A DNA stretch of 64,000 nucleotides, taken from NCBI GenBank assembly GCA_016125385.1, contig WGLV01000005.1, forward strand, positions 62,001 through 126,000, given 5' to 3'. Under the pieces are notes generated by a model. The model did no database searches, was not told the DNA's origin, and worked only from the letters and a program-made list of their open reading frames with translations. The position numbers and the translations under genes were made by a program. Each line of letters begins with the position of its first letter. The stretch's first letter is position 1. The DNA is from a bacterium (GTDB lineage Bacteria; Hinthialibacterota; Hinthialibacteria; Hinthialibacterales; Hinthialibacteraceae). Below, one piece after another: positions 48,596 to 57,602 of the stretch.

Positions 48596-51007
48596 ATGAA
48601 TCCACGTGGATTATCTGAGTGGTCTTTTATATCAATTGCGGTAATATTATCTGTCCTGATCTTTGGATTTGTTTTTCTTAGTCGTAATGAAGAGAGCCAA
48701 AATTTAATTCCTCCCAAAGAGCCATTGCCCACACCTACTTTTCCCATGAATTTTTTTCAGGAATCGCAATCGCCGACTCCTTTCCCAACACTCGTGACGG
48801 TTGAAGCACCGGATGAAACGGCTCATATTTATCATTTTTTCATTTCTTTTTACGATGCGGAAGCGGAGCCGTTAGAACTCAGTCTGATGTTTTACAATAC
48901 CGTTGGCGATGCTCTGTATACCGATCATGAGACCATGCAACTTGCGCTGGAACCGATTAACGTGGATATACCCGGCGAGATATCTTCGAAGATCGTTGCT
49001 TTCGAAATTTCTTCCCCGGGTTTTGTAAGTACAAAAATGAAATTCAACCCGAGCAAAAGCGAATATATTGTCCGGTTGTCCAGAAAATACTTGATTGATT
49101 GGATCCTTAACAATCGATCTCAACTTAACATTCACGACTTGTCGCTGAACGTTTCGCAAGAGGGAGCGCTGTTCGCGGTAAAAGAAAGTATTACCAGTGT
49201 GACAGGCATCGTCGCTCTGGAGCGTGAGGGCGTGTACCGCTTCGATGTGCTCGATCCTCAAGAGGTGGTAGTCTGCTCCCAGATGCAGCGGATCGATTCG
49301 AATCCCAACACACTGACTTTCACCATTGAAAATCAAGGCTTACTGGAAGGTAAATTGACGCGGGAGCGCGGCGAGGAGACGGAAGGGATTACGCTTTCCG
49401 TGTATGACGCGGCGGGCGGGTTGATTCAGGCGGCTTCGCTGGACGCGCAAGGGCGATTCCGAATTGAACACCTTCCCTACGGCGAGGCGCTTTACCAAAT
49501 GACCGGCGAAGAGGGCGACGCGCTGGGAGTACGGCTCGCCAGCGATCCCGGCATGGCGGCCAATCGCGGCAAGCTGAGTCTCTTTTTCACGGCGGAGAAG
49601 CGCCGCGTGTATCTCGACCTGGTCGAGCCCGGCGCCGTGGCGATCACGGGCTACGTGGTCAGCGAAGACGGCCTACCCATACCAGACGCCGTCGTGGCCC
49701 CTTACTGGCTGGGGCCGCGCAATCATGTGGTGGGGTTCGCCGCGAAGTCCACGCACAGCGACGCCAACGGCGAGTTTCAAATCAGCGCATATCCCGAGCA
49801 GCGTAGCAACGACATCCGATTGTTCGCCGTGCATCCCGATTTTGAGGATCAATTCCTCGACGTGAAAGACGTGTTCAGCGGAGTCGGACGGCAGACCATC
49901 GTCATGAAGCAAACCGGCAAGATCAAGTTGACGTTGCATTTCGTCGATGAGGAGGGGGCGAGCCTACCGGGACTGACGTTTTATTTTTCATCCGCGGCGG
50001 CTTCGTACTTTCATGAGCCGAAAACCAGGATGGCCGCCGATGAAACGGGGACGGCGACGATTCCAATCAAGAAGGACGTGTACGTCGTCGAGCCGCACGA
50101 GAGACGGTATTCCATTCAAGAGAAGCGGATCGACGTCCGCGACGCGACGGAGAGCGCGAGCGCACGCATCATGGTCAATACCGCACGTGAAGGATTCATC
50201 GCTGGGGTCGTGTACGCGAGCGACACAACGTATCCATTACACATGGCGAACGTCACTCTCACGGATCATCAGGGGAAATTCATCTCCGCCACCAGCACGA
50301 AAGAAAACGGTTCGTTTCAACTCGCCATCCAGCGGCGGGACGACTCCAAGGAATTCACGCTGGAGGTTGGGCATCGCCTCTACCATCCCCAATCGATCGC
50401 GCTCGTCGTCGAAGATTCGACGGACGCGGTTCACGTCGTGCTGGAAAAGAAGGACAACTACACGATTTATACGACGATTATGAACAAGCAGAAGAATGAA
50501 GACGTTCAAGTCTCGCTTACCGGCCGTAGGCCACCGCAGAATTTGAGCAATCCCGTCTATTTACAACGCGATGCTCGCAGCACATCGTTTGACAATCTCG
50601 ACGCCGAGATGTTCCCGTTGCAACTCTACGCGCAAGCCGGCAAGAAAGTCGGATTCAGGATCATCACACAGGACGATTTCAAAGGGGAAAAGCAGTTACA
50701 GGCCGATCTTGAACTGGGCGACTCGTTCTTCAACGAGCGCGATCTTCACTTTCTCGTCACGGACCGCGAGGGGAAGCCTATCAAGGCCGCGACGATCGAA
50801 CTGCGCTTTTATGAACTGATGCCGCAGGACGCTTTTGTTCAACGGAGCAAAAAGCGGGTGACGGACGCGGAGGGGCTGCTGACAATCCCCGGATTCAAGG
50901 CGGGTTTTTTCTGGATGACGGTTACGCATCCATTTCATGAGAGCGTCACCCTGCACAGTGAAGAGATTCCCATCGAAGGGGACGTTTATCACGTCATCCT
51001 GCAATAG
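48596..51007 (+). CDS. Membrane-anchored protein with several CarboxypepD_reg-like beta domains
   Basis: 803 residues from ATG 48596. N-terminal anchor helix (FISIAVILSVLIFGFVFLS), a Pro/Thr linker (PLPTPTFPMN...SPTPFPTLV), then beta domains. Carboxypeptidase-regulatory-like folds begin near residue 345 (VAITGYVVSEDGLPIPDAVVA), 531 (FIAGVVYASDTTYPLHMANVTL) and 717 (FLVTDREGKPIKAATIELRF). Likely an extracytoplasmic structural or adhesion protein. The first quarter is AT-rich like its upstream neighbours while the rest is GC-rich, so the gene may be a mosaic. The frame extends to 48530, but the added residues precede the anchor. Confidence 0.6.
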   Translation: MNPRGLSEWSFISIAVILSVLIFGFVFLSRNEESQNLIPPKEPLPTPTFPMNFFQESQSPTPFPTLVTVEAPDETAHIYHFFISFYDAEAEPLELSLMFYNTVGDALYTDHETMQLALEPINVDIPGEISSKIVAFEISSPGFVSTKMKFNPSKSEYIVRLSRKYLIDWILNNRSQLNIHDLSLNVSQEGALFAVKESITSVTGIVALEREGVYRFDVLDPQEVVVCSQMQRIDSNPNTLTFTIENQGLLEGKLTRERGEETEGITLSVYDAAGGLIQAASLDAQGRFRIEHLPYGEALYQMTGEEGDALGVRLASDPGMAANRGKLSLFFTAEKRRVYLDLVEPGAVAITGYVVSEDGLPIPDAVVAPYWLGPRNHVVGFAAKSTHSDANGEFQISAYPEQRSNDIRLFAVHPDFEDQFLDVKDVFSGVGRQTIVMKQTGKIKLTLHFVDEEGASLPGLTFYFSSAAASYFHEPKTRMAADETGTATIPIKKDVYVVEPHERRYSIQEKRIDVRDATESASARIMVNTAREGFIAGVVYASDTTYPLHMANVTLTDHQGKFISATSTKENGSFQLAIQRRDDSKEFTLEVGHRLYHPQSIALVVEDSTDAVHVVLEKKDNYTIYTTIMNKQKNEDVQVSLTGRRPPQNLSNPVYLQRDARSTSFDNLDAEMFPLQLYAQAGKKVGFRIITQDDFKGEKQLQADLELGDSFFNERDLHFLVTDREGKPIKAATIELRFYELMPQDAFVQRSKKRVTDAEGLLTIPGFKAGFFWMTVTHPFHESVTLHSEEIPIEGDVYHVILQ

Positions 51008-51037
51008 TTTGAATTACACGTCCGGTAAACCTTCGAA

Positions 51038-51529
51038 TCAGCGGCCGTGGTCACCTTCGGGTTCAGGGACGGCGGGAACGCCCTTCGAGTTCCATTTGAA
51101 CACGAAAAAAGTCAACGGTTCATCGCCAGTGTTGAGCAGACCGTGCATCGCCCACGGTTCGACGTATAAAACGTCGCCTTCCTTCGCCGGGAATTCCTTC
51201 CCGTTCAGGCGCCACATCCCGGAGCCTTTGGCGAGGACGAGATACTCTTCCTCCGCGTGACGATGCGCTGGGTGAACCGCCATGCCGGGCTTTACCACTG
51301 CGGCTGCCGCGAGATTCTGAGTGGTTCCGTAGGTCTCCCCTTCTCCGAAGATTCGCATTTCGCCCCAATCGCCCTCTACCACGCGCGCGTCATCCCATGA
51401 GATGACGCCAGTGGGGACGTCGAACGTGGTTTTCGCCACGCTGGCGTATACGAACACACCCAGCGAAAAGCCCGCGGCGAAGATGAGTCCGGCGCCCAGC
51501 GCCGCAATCGGTTTGATTCTCTGAAGCAT
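51038..51529 (-). CDS. Secreted/anchored cupin protein
   Basis: 163 residues from ATG 51529 (GGGAGAAAAAAAC upstream; a TTG five codons earlier is possible). An N-terminal helix (PIAALGAGLIFAAGFSLGVFVY) anchors or exports it. The cupin core has both motifs: MAVHPAHRHAEEEYLVLAKGSGMWRLNG and GDVLYVEPWAMHGLLNTGD. These contain the His/Glu metal ligands. Substrate unknown. It faces the beta-domain gene convergently. Confidence 0.82.
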   Translation of the reverse strand: MLQRIKPIAALGAGLIFAAGFSLGVFVYASVAKTTFDVPTGVISWDDARVVEGDWGEMRIFGEGETYGTTQNLAAAAVVKPGMAVHPAHRHAEEEYLVLAKGSGMWRLNGKEFPAKEGDVLYVEPWAMHGLLNTGDEPLTFFVFKWNSKGVPAVPEPEGDHGR

Positions 51530-51587
51530 GTTTTTTTCTCCCAATTTCTATGAATATAAAACAAATACATGTGAAAGCCAATTCTGT

Positions 51588-52886
51588 TTATACCGGGCGG
51601 GCGATAAGGCGGCCTTTGTCGACGCTTTCGACGCGCACCGTGACTTCGCCGCCGCGTTGGACGGATTCATTCGCGGGGAATTCAGCGCGGAGGTAGTTTT
51701 CGGTATACCCGGTTACGCGGTCTTCATCACGCGTTTCGCATAGCACGCGCAAAGTCCGGCCGATGTATGATGATTTAACCACGTCCGCCGTTTCACGGGC
51801 GACGCGGTCCAACTCAATGCGGCGCGATTTGATGAGCTCGGGCGGCAGGTGATTTGTCATGCGAGCGGCGGGCGCTTCATCCCGCACGGAAAACGGGAAG
51901 GAATGAACTTTGTTAAATCGGCTGATTCGGACGGCTTGAAGCGTTTGTTCAAAGTCGTCTTCGGTCTCATCCGGAAAGCCGACCATGATGTCGGTCGAGA
52001 CTTCGAAGTCAGGCAGCATCCGGCGCGCTTTTTCGATCGTCTCGAAAAAGGATTCGATTTTATATGGGCGCTTCATGCGGCGCAGGATTCGATTGGAGCC
52101 GCTCTGAATGGGCAGATGAAGATGAGGACACGCGGCCTCGCTATCCGCCATGACCCTCAGCAATTCATCATCGACGTCCTGCGGTTCCAATGAAGATACG
52201 CGAATGCGCTTTACGCCGGGCAAGGCGTTCAGGCGGAGGATGAGGTCCGGCAGGCCGAAATCCAATCCGCGGCCATAGTGACCGATGCAGATGCCGCACA
52301 GAACGAGCTCGGGGTATCCACGATCGATCATGTCGCGGGCTTCATCGAGGATTTCATCGACGGGGCGGCTACGGGCTACGCCACGGCTGGCGGGGATGCT
52401 GCAGAAAGTGCATTTGAGGTCGCAACCGTCTTGAATCTTGATGAACGCTCGGGTGTGTTCCTGAAAGATTTCGATGCCCGCGCCCGGCGTCCACAAATGG
52501 CTCTGATCGGCGCACCCCCAGCCGAGCTCCTCCGCGAGGCGCGCGGCCCAGGCATCCTGATCCTGAATCGCGACGATTTCATCGACTCCTTCAATCGAGC
52601 CGATTTCAAGCGGTTTGCGTTCGGCATAGCAACCAGTCACCATAACGCGCGCTTCGGGATGGCGGCGGATCATCTTTCGGATCAGTTGGCGCCCCTTGCG
52701 GTCGCTTTCCGATGTCACCGAGCAGGTGTTGACCACGATGACGTCGGGAGAGGAGTTGTCGTCTTCGCCGAGGCTTTCAAAGCCACGTTGAAGCAAACGG
52801 GTGCGAATCCGCTCGGAATCGTATTGATTGACTTTGCAGCCCAGGGTATGAATGGAAAAGCGCGGAGCGCGCGTCTCTTTGGTCAT
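51588..52886 (-). CDS. mtaB: tRNA ms2t6A methylthiotransferase
   Basis: 432 residues of the radical SAM methylthiotransferase class. UPF0004 domain cysteines: TLGCKVNQYDSE, VNTCSVTSES, VTGCYAE. Radical SAM cluster: QDGCDLKCTFCSIP (C-x3-C-x2-C). C-terminal TRAM domain (YLRAEFPANESVQRGGEVTVRVESVDKGRL). MtaB adds a methylthio group to t6A37 of ANN-decoding tRNAs. The LGCKVNQ opening fits MtaB better than MiaB or RimO. It follows rsmE on the same strand, 124 bp downstream. Confidence 0.9.
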   Translation of the reverse strand: MTKETRAPRFSIHTLGCKVNQYDSERIRTRLLQRGFESLGEDDNSSPDVIVVNTCSVTSESDRKGRQLIRKMIRRHPEARVMVTGCYAERKPLEIGSIEGVDEIVAIQDQDAWAARLAEELGWGCADQSHLWTPGAGIEIFQEHTRAFIKIQDGCDLKCTFCSIPASRGVARSRPVDEILDEARDMIDRGYPELVLCGICIGHYGRGLDFGLPDLILRLNALPGVKRIRVSSLEPQDVDDELLRVMADSEAACPHLHLPIQSGSNRILRRMKRPYKIESFFETIEKARRMLPDFEVSTDIMVGFPDETEDDFEQTLQAVRISRFNKVHSFPFSVRDEAPAARMTNHLPPELIKSRRIELDRVARETADVVKSSYIGRTLRVLCETRDEDRVTGYTENYLRAEFPANESVQRGGEVTVRVESVDKGRLIARPV

Positions 52887-53010
52887 CGGCTTTTTTATCT
52901 TTATTCATGTCAGAGGCGTTCGAGGGCGTATGATTCCGAGGAGGATGTTCGCCATTCGTCTATCACGAGGCAATAGTATAGCCGCCTGTGCGTCGTTTGA
53001 TGAGTGCGAA

Positions 53011-53730
53011 TCATATCAGCAGCACTCTACGTTTTTGTTGAATCAGCGTGGTTCCCACCACTACCGCCAGCTCGCTGCGCAGGATGCGGGCTCCCAGCCC
53101 GGACATCGGGATGCGATTTTCACGAGCCCAATCGATTTCACGTGTACTGAAACCGCCTTCCGGGCCGAAAATCAGCGTATCGACGTTCGCGTCGGCGCTC
53201 AACTCATTTTTACGACCGGCGAGGTTTTCCCAGAAAAGCAACGTGTTGGCTGGTTCGCCAGCGAAGGATTGATCCAACGGTTTATCAATCACTTGTACCT
53301 CAGGGATCGTCGACCGGCCGCTCTGGCGGCATGATTCGATCGTGATCTTATGCAGGCGTTCCTGCTGTTTGGGTTCAGGCTTTCGGACGGAACGGTCGGC
53401 GGTGAAGAAGATGAGTGCAGTGACGCCCAGCGGTGTAAGGTCGCGTACCATTCGATCGAGATTTTTCCCCTTTGAGGCGGCGATCCAGAGATTTAGCGGT
53501 CGCAGTTCGTCGGATGGGTTCGGATGAGATTCGATCAGAGAGGCGCCGATATCGTGGCGGTGTACGTCATCGATCCGGTACAGATGCTCGTTTCCATCTC
53601 CATTGAAACAGGCGATCACGTCACCCGCCGCCAGACGCAAAACCTTCGCAACGGCGCGAGCATCTTCATCATCAAGGCGTAATGGCGATGCGCCCGCACG
53701 AGGATGGTAAAGGCGAGTTCTGATTTTCAT
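53011..53730 (-). CDS. rsmE: 16S rRNA (uracil(1498)-N3)-methyltransferase
   Basis: 239 residues, SPOUT fold. N-terminal PUA-like part (VAKVLRLAAGDVIACFNGDG) and C-terminal knot: LIFGPEGGFSTREIDWARE and SGLGARILRSELAVVVGTTL, with the SAM-binding residues. Modifies U1498 in the decoding region. ATG 53730 chosen; TTG 53736 is the alternative. Confidence 0.92.
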   Translation of the reverse strand: MKIRTRLYHPRAGASPLRLDDEDARAVAKVLRLAAGDVIACFNGDGNEHLYRIDDVHRHDIGASLIESHPNPSDELRPLNLWIAASKGKNLDRMVRDLTPLGVTALIFFTADRSVRKPEPKQQERLHKITIESCRQSGRSTIPEVQVIDKPLDQSFAGEPANTLLFWENLAGRKNELSADANVDTLIFGPEGGFSTREIDWARENRIPMSGLGARILRSELAVVVGTTLIQQKRRVLLI

Positions 53731-53954
53731 TATCAATCGCTTTCAAACCGTTTTGCCGGATATCATTCGCAAGTATCTGTATTTTCGCAGGAGGCGAAAG
53801 CGCCAACCGAATTCAAAACCAGTTTCGAGTGATAAGCAAGATGAAATCAGGATGTTTTAACCCTTGCGTATCCGGCGGTCAAACCGTATGCTAATTGGTT
53901 GCGGAACGTCGCCGCACGAATCGAACATTTCAACGAGATCAAAGGAGAGCAGCA

Positions 53955-54128
53955 ATGGCTGAACGAGTCAGCGATGAACGCCGGATGGAGATCGTCGCCA
54001 TGATCACCTCTTCCTACATCAGCGCCTTTAACGGCGAGGACATGCGTCCCCCGGACTCGATTACGGTGGCTCGTTTTATCGACGACATCGTAAACAAGAT
54101 GGACGAAAAATTCCCCCGGCCCGAGTAA
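53955..54128 (+). CDS. 57-residue small conserved-looking protein
   Basis: MAERVSDERRMEIVAMITSSYI then TVARFIDDIVNKMDEKF: two amphipathic helices, no membrane segment or cysteine. GGAGAGCAGCA precedes the ATG and a terminator begins in its last codons, so this is a complete small transcription unit. I do not recognise its family. It lies 100 bp ahead of the zinc-ribbon gene. Confidence 0.6.
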   Translation: MAERVSDERRMEIVAMITSSYISAFNGEDMRPPDSITVARFIDDIVNKMDEKFPRPE

Positions 54129-54145
54129 TCGGAGCGGGGGTTTTT
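54113..54145 (+). terminator. Rho-independent terminator of the 57-residue gene
   Basis: Stem CCCCC...CCGA / TCGG...GGGGG around the stop codon with a GTAA loop, followed by TTTTTC on the plus strand. Confidence 0.75.
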
Positions 54146-54227
54146 CAGCCGTACTCGACAGGATTTTCACCCGGTTATACGGGTGGTTTATTGAGCGAAA
54201 CCAAAACGTTTTTTCAGGCAGGTTTGT

Positions 54228-54962
54228 ATGGACCCGAGGCTTTCCCAATTACTTGAACTTCAAGAAACGCTGAGCGAACAACGCGAAATTGAAAACGAAT
54301 ATCAATTGATTCCCCAGCGTCAGGATGAAATCAACGCCATCCTGAATGGAATCGAGCAGCAGATCGAGGCCGCCAGGGCGAAGATTCTGGAATGTGAGAC
54401 GGAGCAGAAAACCCGCGAGCTCGATCTTCAATCGAACCAGGACAAGCGACTGAAAAAAGAAGCCCAGGTCCTCACCATCAAGAATAAAAAAGAATACGAC
54501 GCCTCCATGTCGGAAATCGATACGCTGGACAAAAAGAACCAGCGGATCGAAGCCCGGTTGATGGAGTTGATGGAAGAAATCGAAAAAAACAAGAAAATCA
54601 TCGAAGAAAAAGAGAGCGAGCTCGAGGCCAAGCGCAACCAGTACAGCGGAGAGCTCGACCATCTCGCCAAACGCGCCGATGAGATGGGCGCCGCGCTGAA
54701 TGGCGCCAAATCGGTTTCAGACGGCGTGATTCAGAAGGTTAACCCCAACCTCTATCAACGCTTCGCCCGCGTCTTCAGCATGCGGGGCGGGCTGGCGGTG
54801 GCGCCCGCCAACTCGGGGCACTGCGGCGGATGTAACATCAAGCTCACGCCGCGGCTGATGCAGCTGGTCAAGCGGGGTCAGGACATCGTTCAGTGCGAGT
54901 CTTGCCACCGCTTTCTTTACTGGGAAAACGAGACGCTCGCGGAGGATGACGACATTCTCTGA
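54228..54962 (+). CDS. Coiled-coil zinc-ribbon protein (DUF164 family)
   Basis: 244 residues. A long coiled coil (about residues 20-165, rich in E/K heptads) is followed by a C4 zinc ribbon: GHCGGCNIKLTPRLMQLVKRGQDIVQCESCHRFLY. This is the DUF164/zf-RING_7 organisation. Relatives are small coiled-coil proteins of mostly unknown function, widespread in bacteria. It precedes an exporter-like membrane gene by 20 bp, so the pair probably forms an operon. Confidence 0.9.
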   Translation: MDPRLSQLLELQETLSEQREIENEYQLIPQRQDEINAILNGIEQQIEAARAKILECETEQKTRELDLQSNQDKRLKKEAQVLTIKNKKEYDASMSEIDTLDKKNQRIEARLMELMEEIEKNKKIIEEKESELEAKRNQYSGELDHLAKRADEMGAALNGAKSVSDGVIQKVNPNLYQRFARVFSMRGGLAVAPANSGHCGGCNIKLTPRLMQLVKRGQDIVQCESCHRFLYWENETLAEDDDIL

Positions 54963-54982
54963 GCGCGGCGGGAGGCCGGCCC

Positions 54983-56677
54983 TTGTTCACCCCGCAGGAT
55001 CGATGGCTATTTCGCGTCAAGCGGCTTCGAGCACTTCGCACCTGGCGGCGGTTTAACCTCGACGCCATTCTTCAGGCGACCGCCTTTCTTCTTTTACTGG
55101 TGTTTTTCTGGCTGTTGTGTTTTATCGGCGTCAGCCGGCTCTGCACCGACCTGAATTCCAAAGACGTGATCGGCCCCATCATTCTGGGCCGATTTTTGTC
55201 TTTCGGCTTTTTCGCGGCCATGCTGGTGGTCGGCATGGGGCACGTACTCACCGCCTACGGTTCGCTGTTCCGCGGATCCGAACTGCCTCTACTGGTTATC
55301 TCCCCTTACGATCAACGGCGTATATACCGGATTCAGTGCATTGAGGCGCTGTATCGCGGCGGCTGGGGGCTGGCTTTATTCTGCCTGCCCGTGCTGCTGG
55401 CGTATGGATGGACTCTGAGCGCCCCCTGGTATTATTACCCTATCGCCCTGATCGGCATGTTTGGTTTCTGGGCGATCGCGGGGCTGTATGGCGTCGTCAT
55501 GATGCTGTTGATCTCGCGCTGGATTCTGGGACGCCCATGGCGGACGTTGTTCGGTTCAATGGCGGTGTTGGGATTCGGTGCGTTTACGGTGGTATACCTG
55601 GCCTATACGAACAGCGATCTGTTCGTGAACGTAGATCCTGCCCGGCTTGGCGAGCGGCTGGCCAACCTGCGCGTTTCGTCATCGGACTATCTGCCTAACC
55701 AATGGATGGCCGGACTTCTGATCGCGGCGTCGAAGGGCGATCTCTATCACGTTGGGTTGAATCTGTTGCTGTTAATCGGCGGCGCGTTTCTATTCTGGCA
55801 GATTGCGGTCGAACTGGGCGACCGGTGGTATCAGGACGCATGGCTGTGGGCTCAAGAACGAACCCGGTTCAGCCGGCCGCACGAACACAGGCCATTTCAT
55901 CCGCGCGGGCTGCGGAATATTCCCCTGATGCCCAGAGCGTCCGGTTCGATTTTGCTGAAAGAACTTCGTCTTTTCTCACGCGATTTTTCGCAGTGGGGGC
56001 AGTTGGTTCTCATCATGGCGCTGGTACTGTTTTATATCGCCAACATGCAGAATTTTTCATACGATACGCCCGAGACCCGGCAGAACACGTATTATCTCGT
56101 TTTCTTTAACATGATTCTGCTGGGATTCATTCAGGCAACGCTGTCGCTGCGCTTTACGTTTCCTTGCATCAGCCTGGAAGGCCGCTCGTTCTGGCGCGTG
56201 ATGAGTTCAGGCGTGGGGATGCCGCGATTTTTCTTTTCAAAGTATTACCTGCATGCGTTCGTTCTGCTGATTTTCGGCGAAAGTATGCTGTATCTGCTGA
56301 ATTCAATACTGAACGCCGACGCAACGCTGTGGGTAATCAGCTCGATCGTGCTGCTATTGTTTTCGTTTGGATTCACCAGCTGGACGATGGGGCTGGGCGC
56401 GGTATTTCACAAGTTTGATGCGGTTACCGCCGCCGACGTCAGTTCTAACACCGGGGCGTTGGCCGCGATGATTCTGACAATGATCTATTTCGGCGTGAGC
56501 GCCGCGCTTCTGGCGACTTTCGCCTTCCGCCACACCCCCGGGGTGAGTTTCTCAACCCTGCTCGCCATTGAACCCAACCTGATCACCTGGGTGACGCTGT
56601 TTCTGTTATGGCAGACTTGCGCCATCCTGCTGCCTGTCGCATACGGCCTGCAAAAACTTGAAGAACTTGAGTGGTGA
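54983..56677 (+). CDS. ABC-exporter-like polytopic membrane protein
   Basis: 564 residues with about 12 transmembrane helices. The arrangement, with a long soluble loop between two six-helix halves (around residues 285-330), resembles the putative ABC exporter family PF16949. The second half begins ILLKELRLFSRDFSQWGQLVLIMAL. The start is TTG 54983, with GGGAGG upstream. No ATP-binding subunit is adjacent on either side, so the partner would be encoded elsewhere. Substrate unknown. Confidence 0.7.
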   Translation: MFTPQDRWLFRVKRLRALRTWRRFNLDAILQATAFLLLLVFFWLLCFIGVSRLCTDLNSKDVIGPIILGRFLSFGFFAAMLVVGMGHVLTAYGSLFRGSELPLLVISPYDQRRIYRIQCIEALYRGGWGLALFCLPVLLAYGWTLSAPWYYYPIALIGMFGFWAIAGLYGVVMMLLISRWILGRPWRTLFGSMAVLGFGAFTVVYLAYTNSDLFVNVDPARLGERLANLRVSSSDYLPNQWMAGLLIAASKGDLYHVGLNLLLLIGGAFLFWQIAVELGDRWYQDAWLWAQERTRFSRPHEHRPFHPRGLRNIPLMPRASGSILLKELRLFSRDFSQWGQLVLIMALVLFYIANMQNFSYDTPETRQNTYYLVFFNMILLGFIQATLSLRFTFPCISLEGRSFWRVMSSGVGMPRFFFSKYYLHAFVLLIFGESMLYLLNSILNADATLWVISSIVLLLFSFGFTSWTMGLGAVFHKFDAVTAADVSSNTGALAAMILTMIYFGVSAALLATFAFRHTPGVSFSTLLAIEPNLITWVTLFLLWQTCAILLPVAYGLQKLEELEW

Positions 56678-56696
56678 AGATGGATTCCCATCATCC

Positions 56697-57464
56697 TTAT
56701 TGCTGGCCCTCCTCTTTTGCGACACGGACGATTTCGGCGATGCGGGAGGCGTCAGTCACCAGACGCTCGTATTCAGGGAGGCCGGGGGTCCCCATATAAA
56801 CGTTGGGATTACGGAATCGCATGGCGCTTTCGATGCTTTTACGGCAGGAGACATGATATTCGAGGGCGCCTGTCATCCTGATAACATCCGACAGGTTGTC
56901 TTCGTTGATTCCACAACCGGGCATGATGATGATCCGCTCATTTGCTTGTTTGACCAGTTCGGCAAGCAGTTCGGCGCCCTGCGGGACGGAATCGCGCTGG
57001 CCCGAGGTCAGAACGCGATTAACGCCCAACCCGATCAGAGTTTCTAACGCGGCTTGGGGATCGAGGGTCATGTCGAACGCCCGGTGGCAGGTTACGCTCA
57101 TGGGACGCGCGAGATCGATCAGCTCACGCATGCGTTCGGCGTCAATGAGTCCATCCGGTGTCAACAATCCGAACACCACGCCATCCGCCCCCAGCGATTG
57201 AGCGATCTGAACATCGCGCCGCATCATTTCGAATTCTTCATCCGAATAGTAGAAATCACCACCTCGCGGCCGAATCATCACCATCAGCCCCAAGGCTAAT
57301 CGCTGACGCGCAACGGCGATAGCGCCCGCGCTGGGCGTGGTTCCACCTTCCATCAGGTTATCACAGAGCTCAACGCGATCGGCTCCACCCCGCTGGGCTT
57401 CGATGGCGGAATCGACCCCACCAACGCAGACTTCAATCTGAATTTGTTTTACGGCGTCGTTCAT
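56697..57464 (-). CDS. cutC: CutC family copper-homeostasis-like protein
   Basis: 255 residues forming a TIM barrel: EVCVGGVDSAIEAQRGGADRVELCDNLMEGGTTPS, MIRPRGGDFYYSDEEF, VTCHRAFDMTLDP, NRVLTSGQRDSVPQGA and IIMPGCGINEDNL. The conserved Cys and His residues are present. CutC was linked to copper tolerance in E. coli; the direct role is disputed. It converges on the ABC-exporter-like gene with a 19-bp gap. Confidence 0.9.
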   Translation of the reverse strand: MNDAVKQIQIEVCVGGVDSAIEAQRGGADRVELCDNLMEGGTTPSAGAIAVARQRLALGLMVMIRPRGGDFYYSDEEFEMMRRDVQIAQSLGADGVVFGLLTPDGLIDAERMRELIDLARPMSVTCHRAFDMTLDPQAALETLIGLGVNRVLTSGQRDSVPQGAELLAELVKQANERIIIMPGCGINEDNLSDVIRMTGALEYHVSCRKSIESAMRFRNPNVYMGTPGLPEYERLVTDASRIAEIVRVAKEEGQQ

Positions 57465-57546
57465 GCAAGATTCCTCTGTTCCGTTTCAAATCTTACAACG
57501 TCATTGATTTTATCCTGGGAACGTTGAAAGTTTATATTCTGGAATG

Positions 57547-57579
57547 AAAAAAGGGGGCAAGGCGTTTCGCCCTGCCCCC
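57547..57579 (-). terminator. Rho-independent terminator of the 1268-residue gene
   Basis: Stem GGGGGCA / TGCCCCC (57553-57559 and 57573-57579), extended by GGCG/CGCC, followed on the minus strand by TTTTTTC. Confidence 0.88.
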
Positions 57580-57602
57580 TTCGCAATGCGGGGTGTTTCG
57601 TT

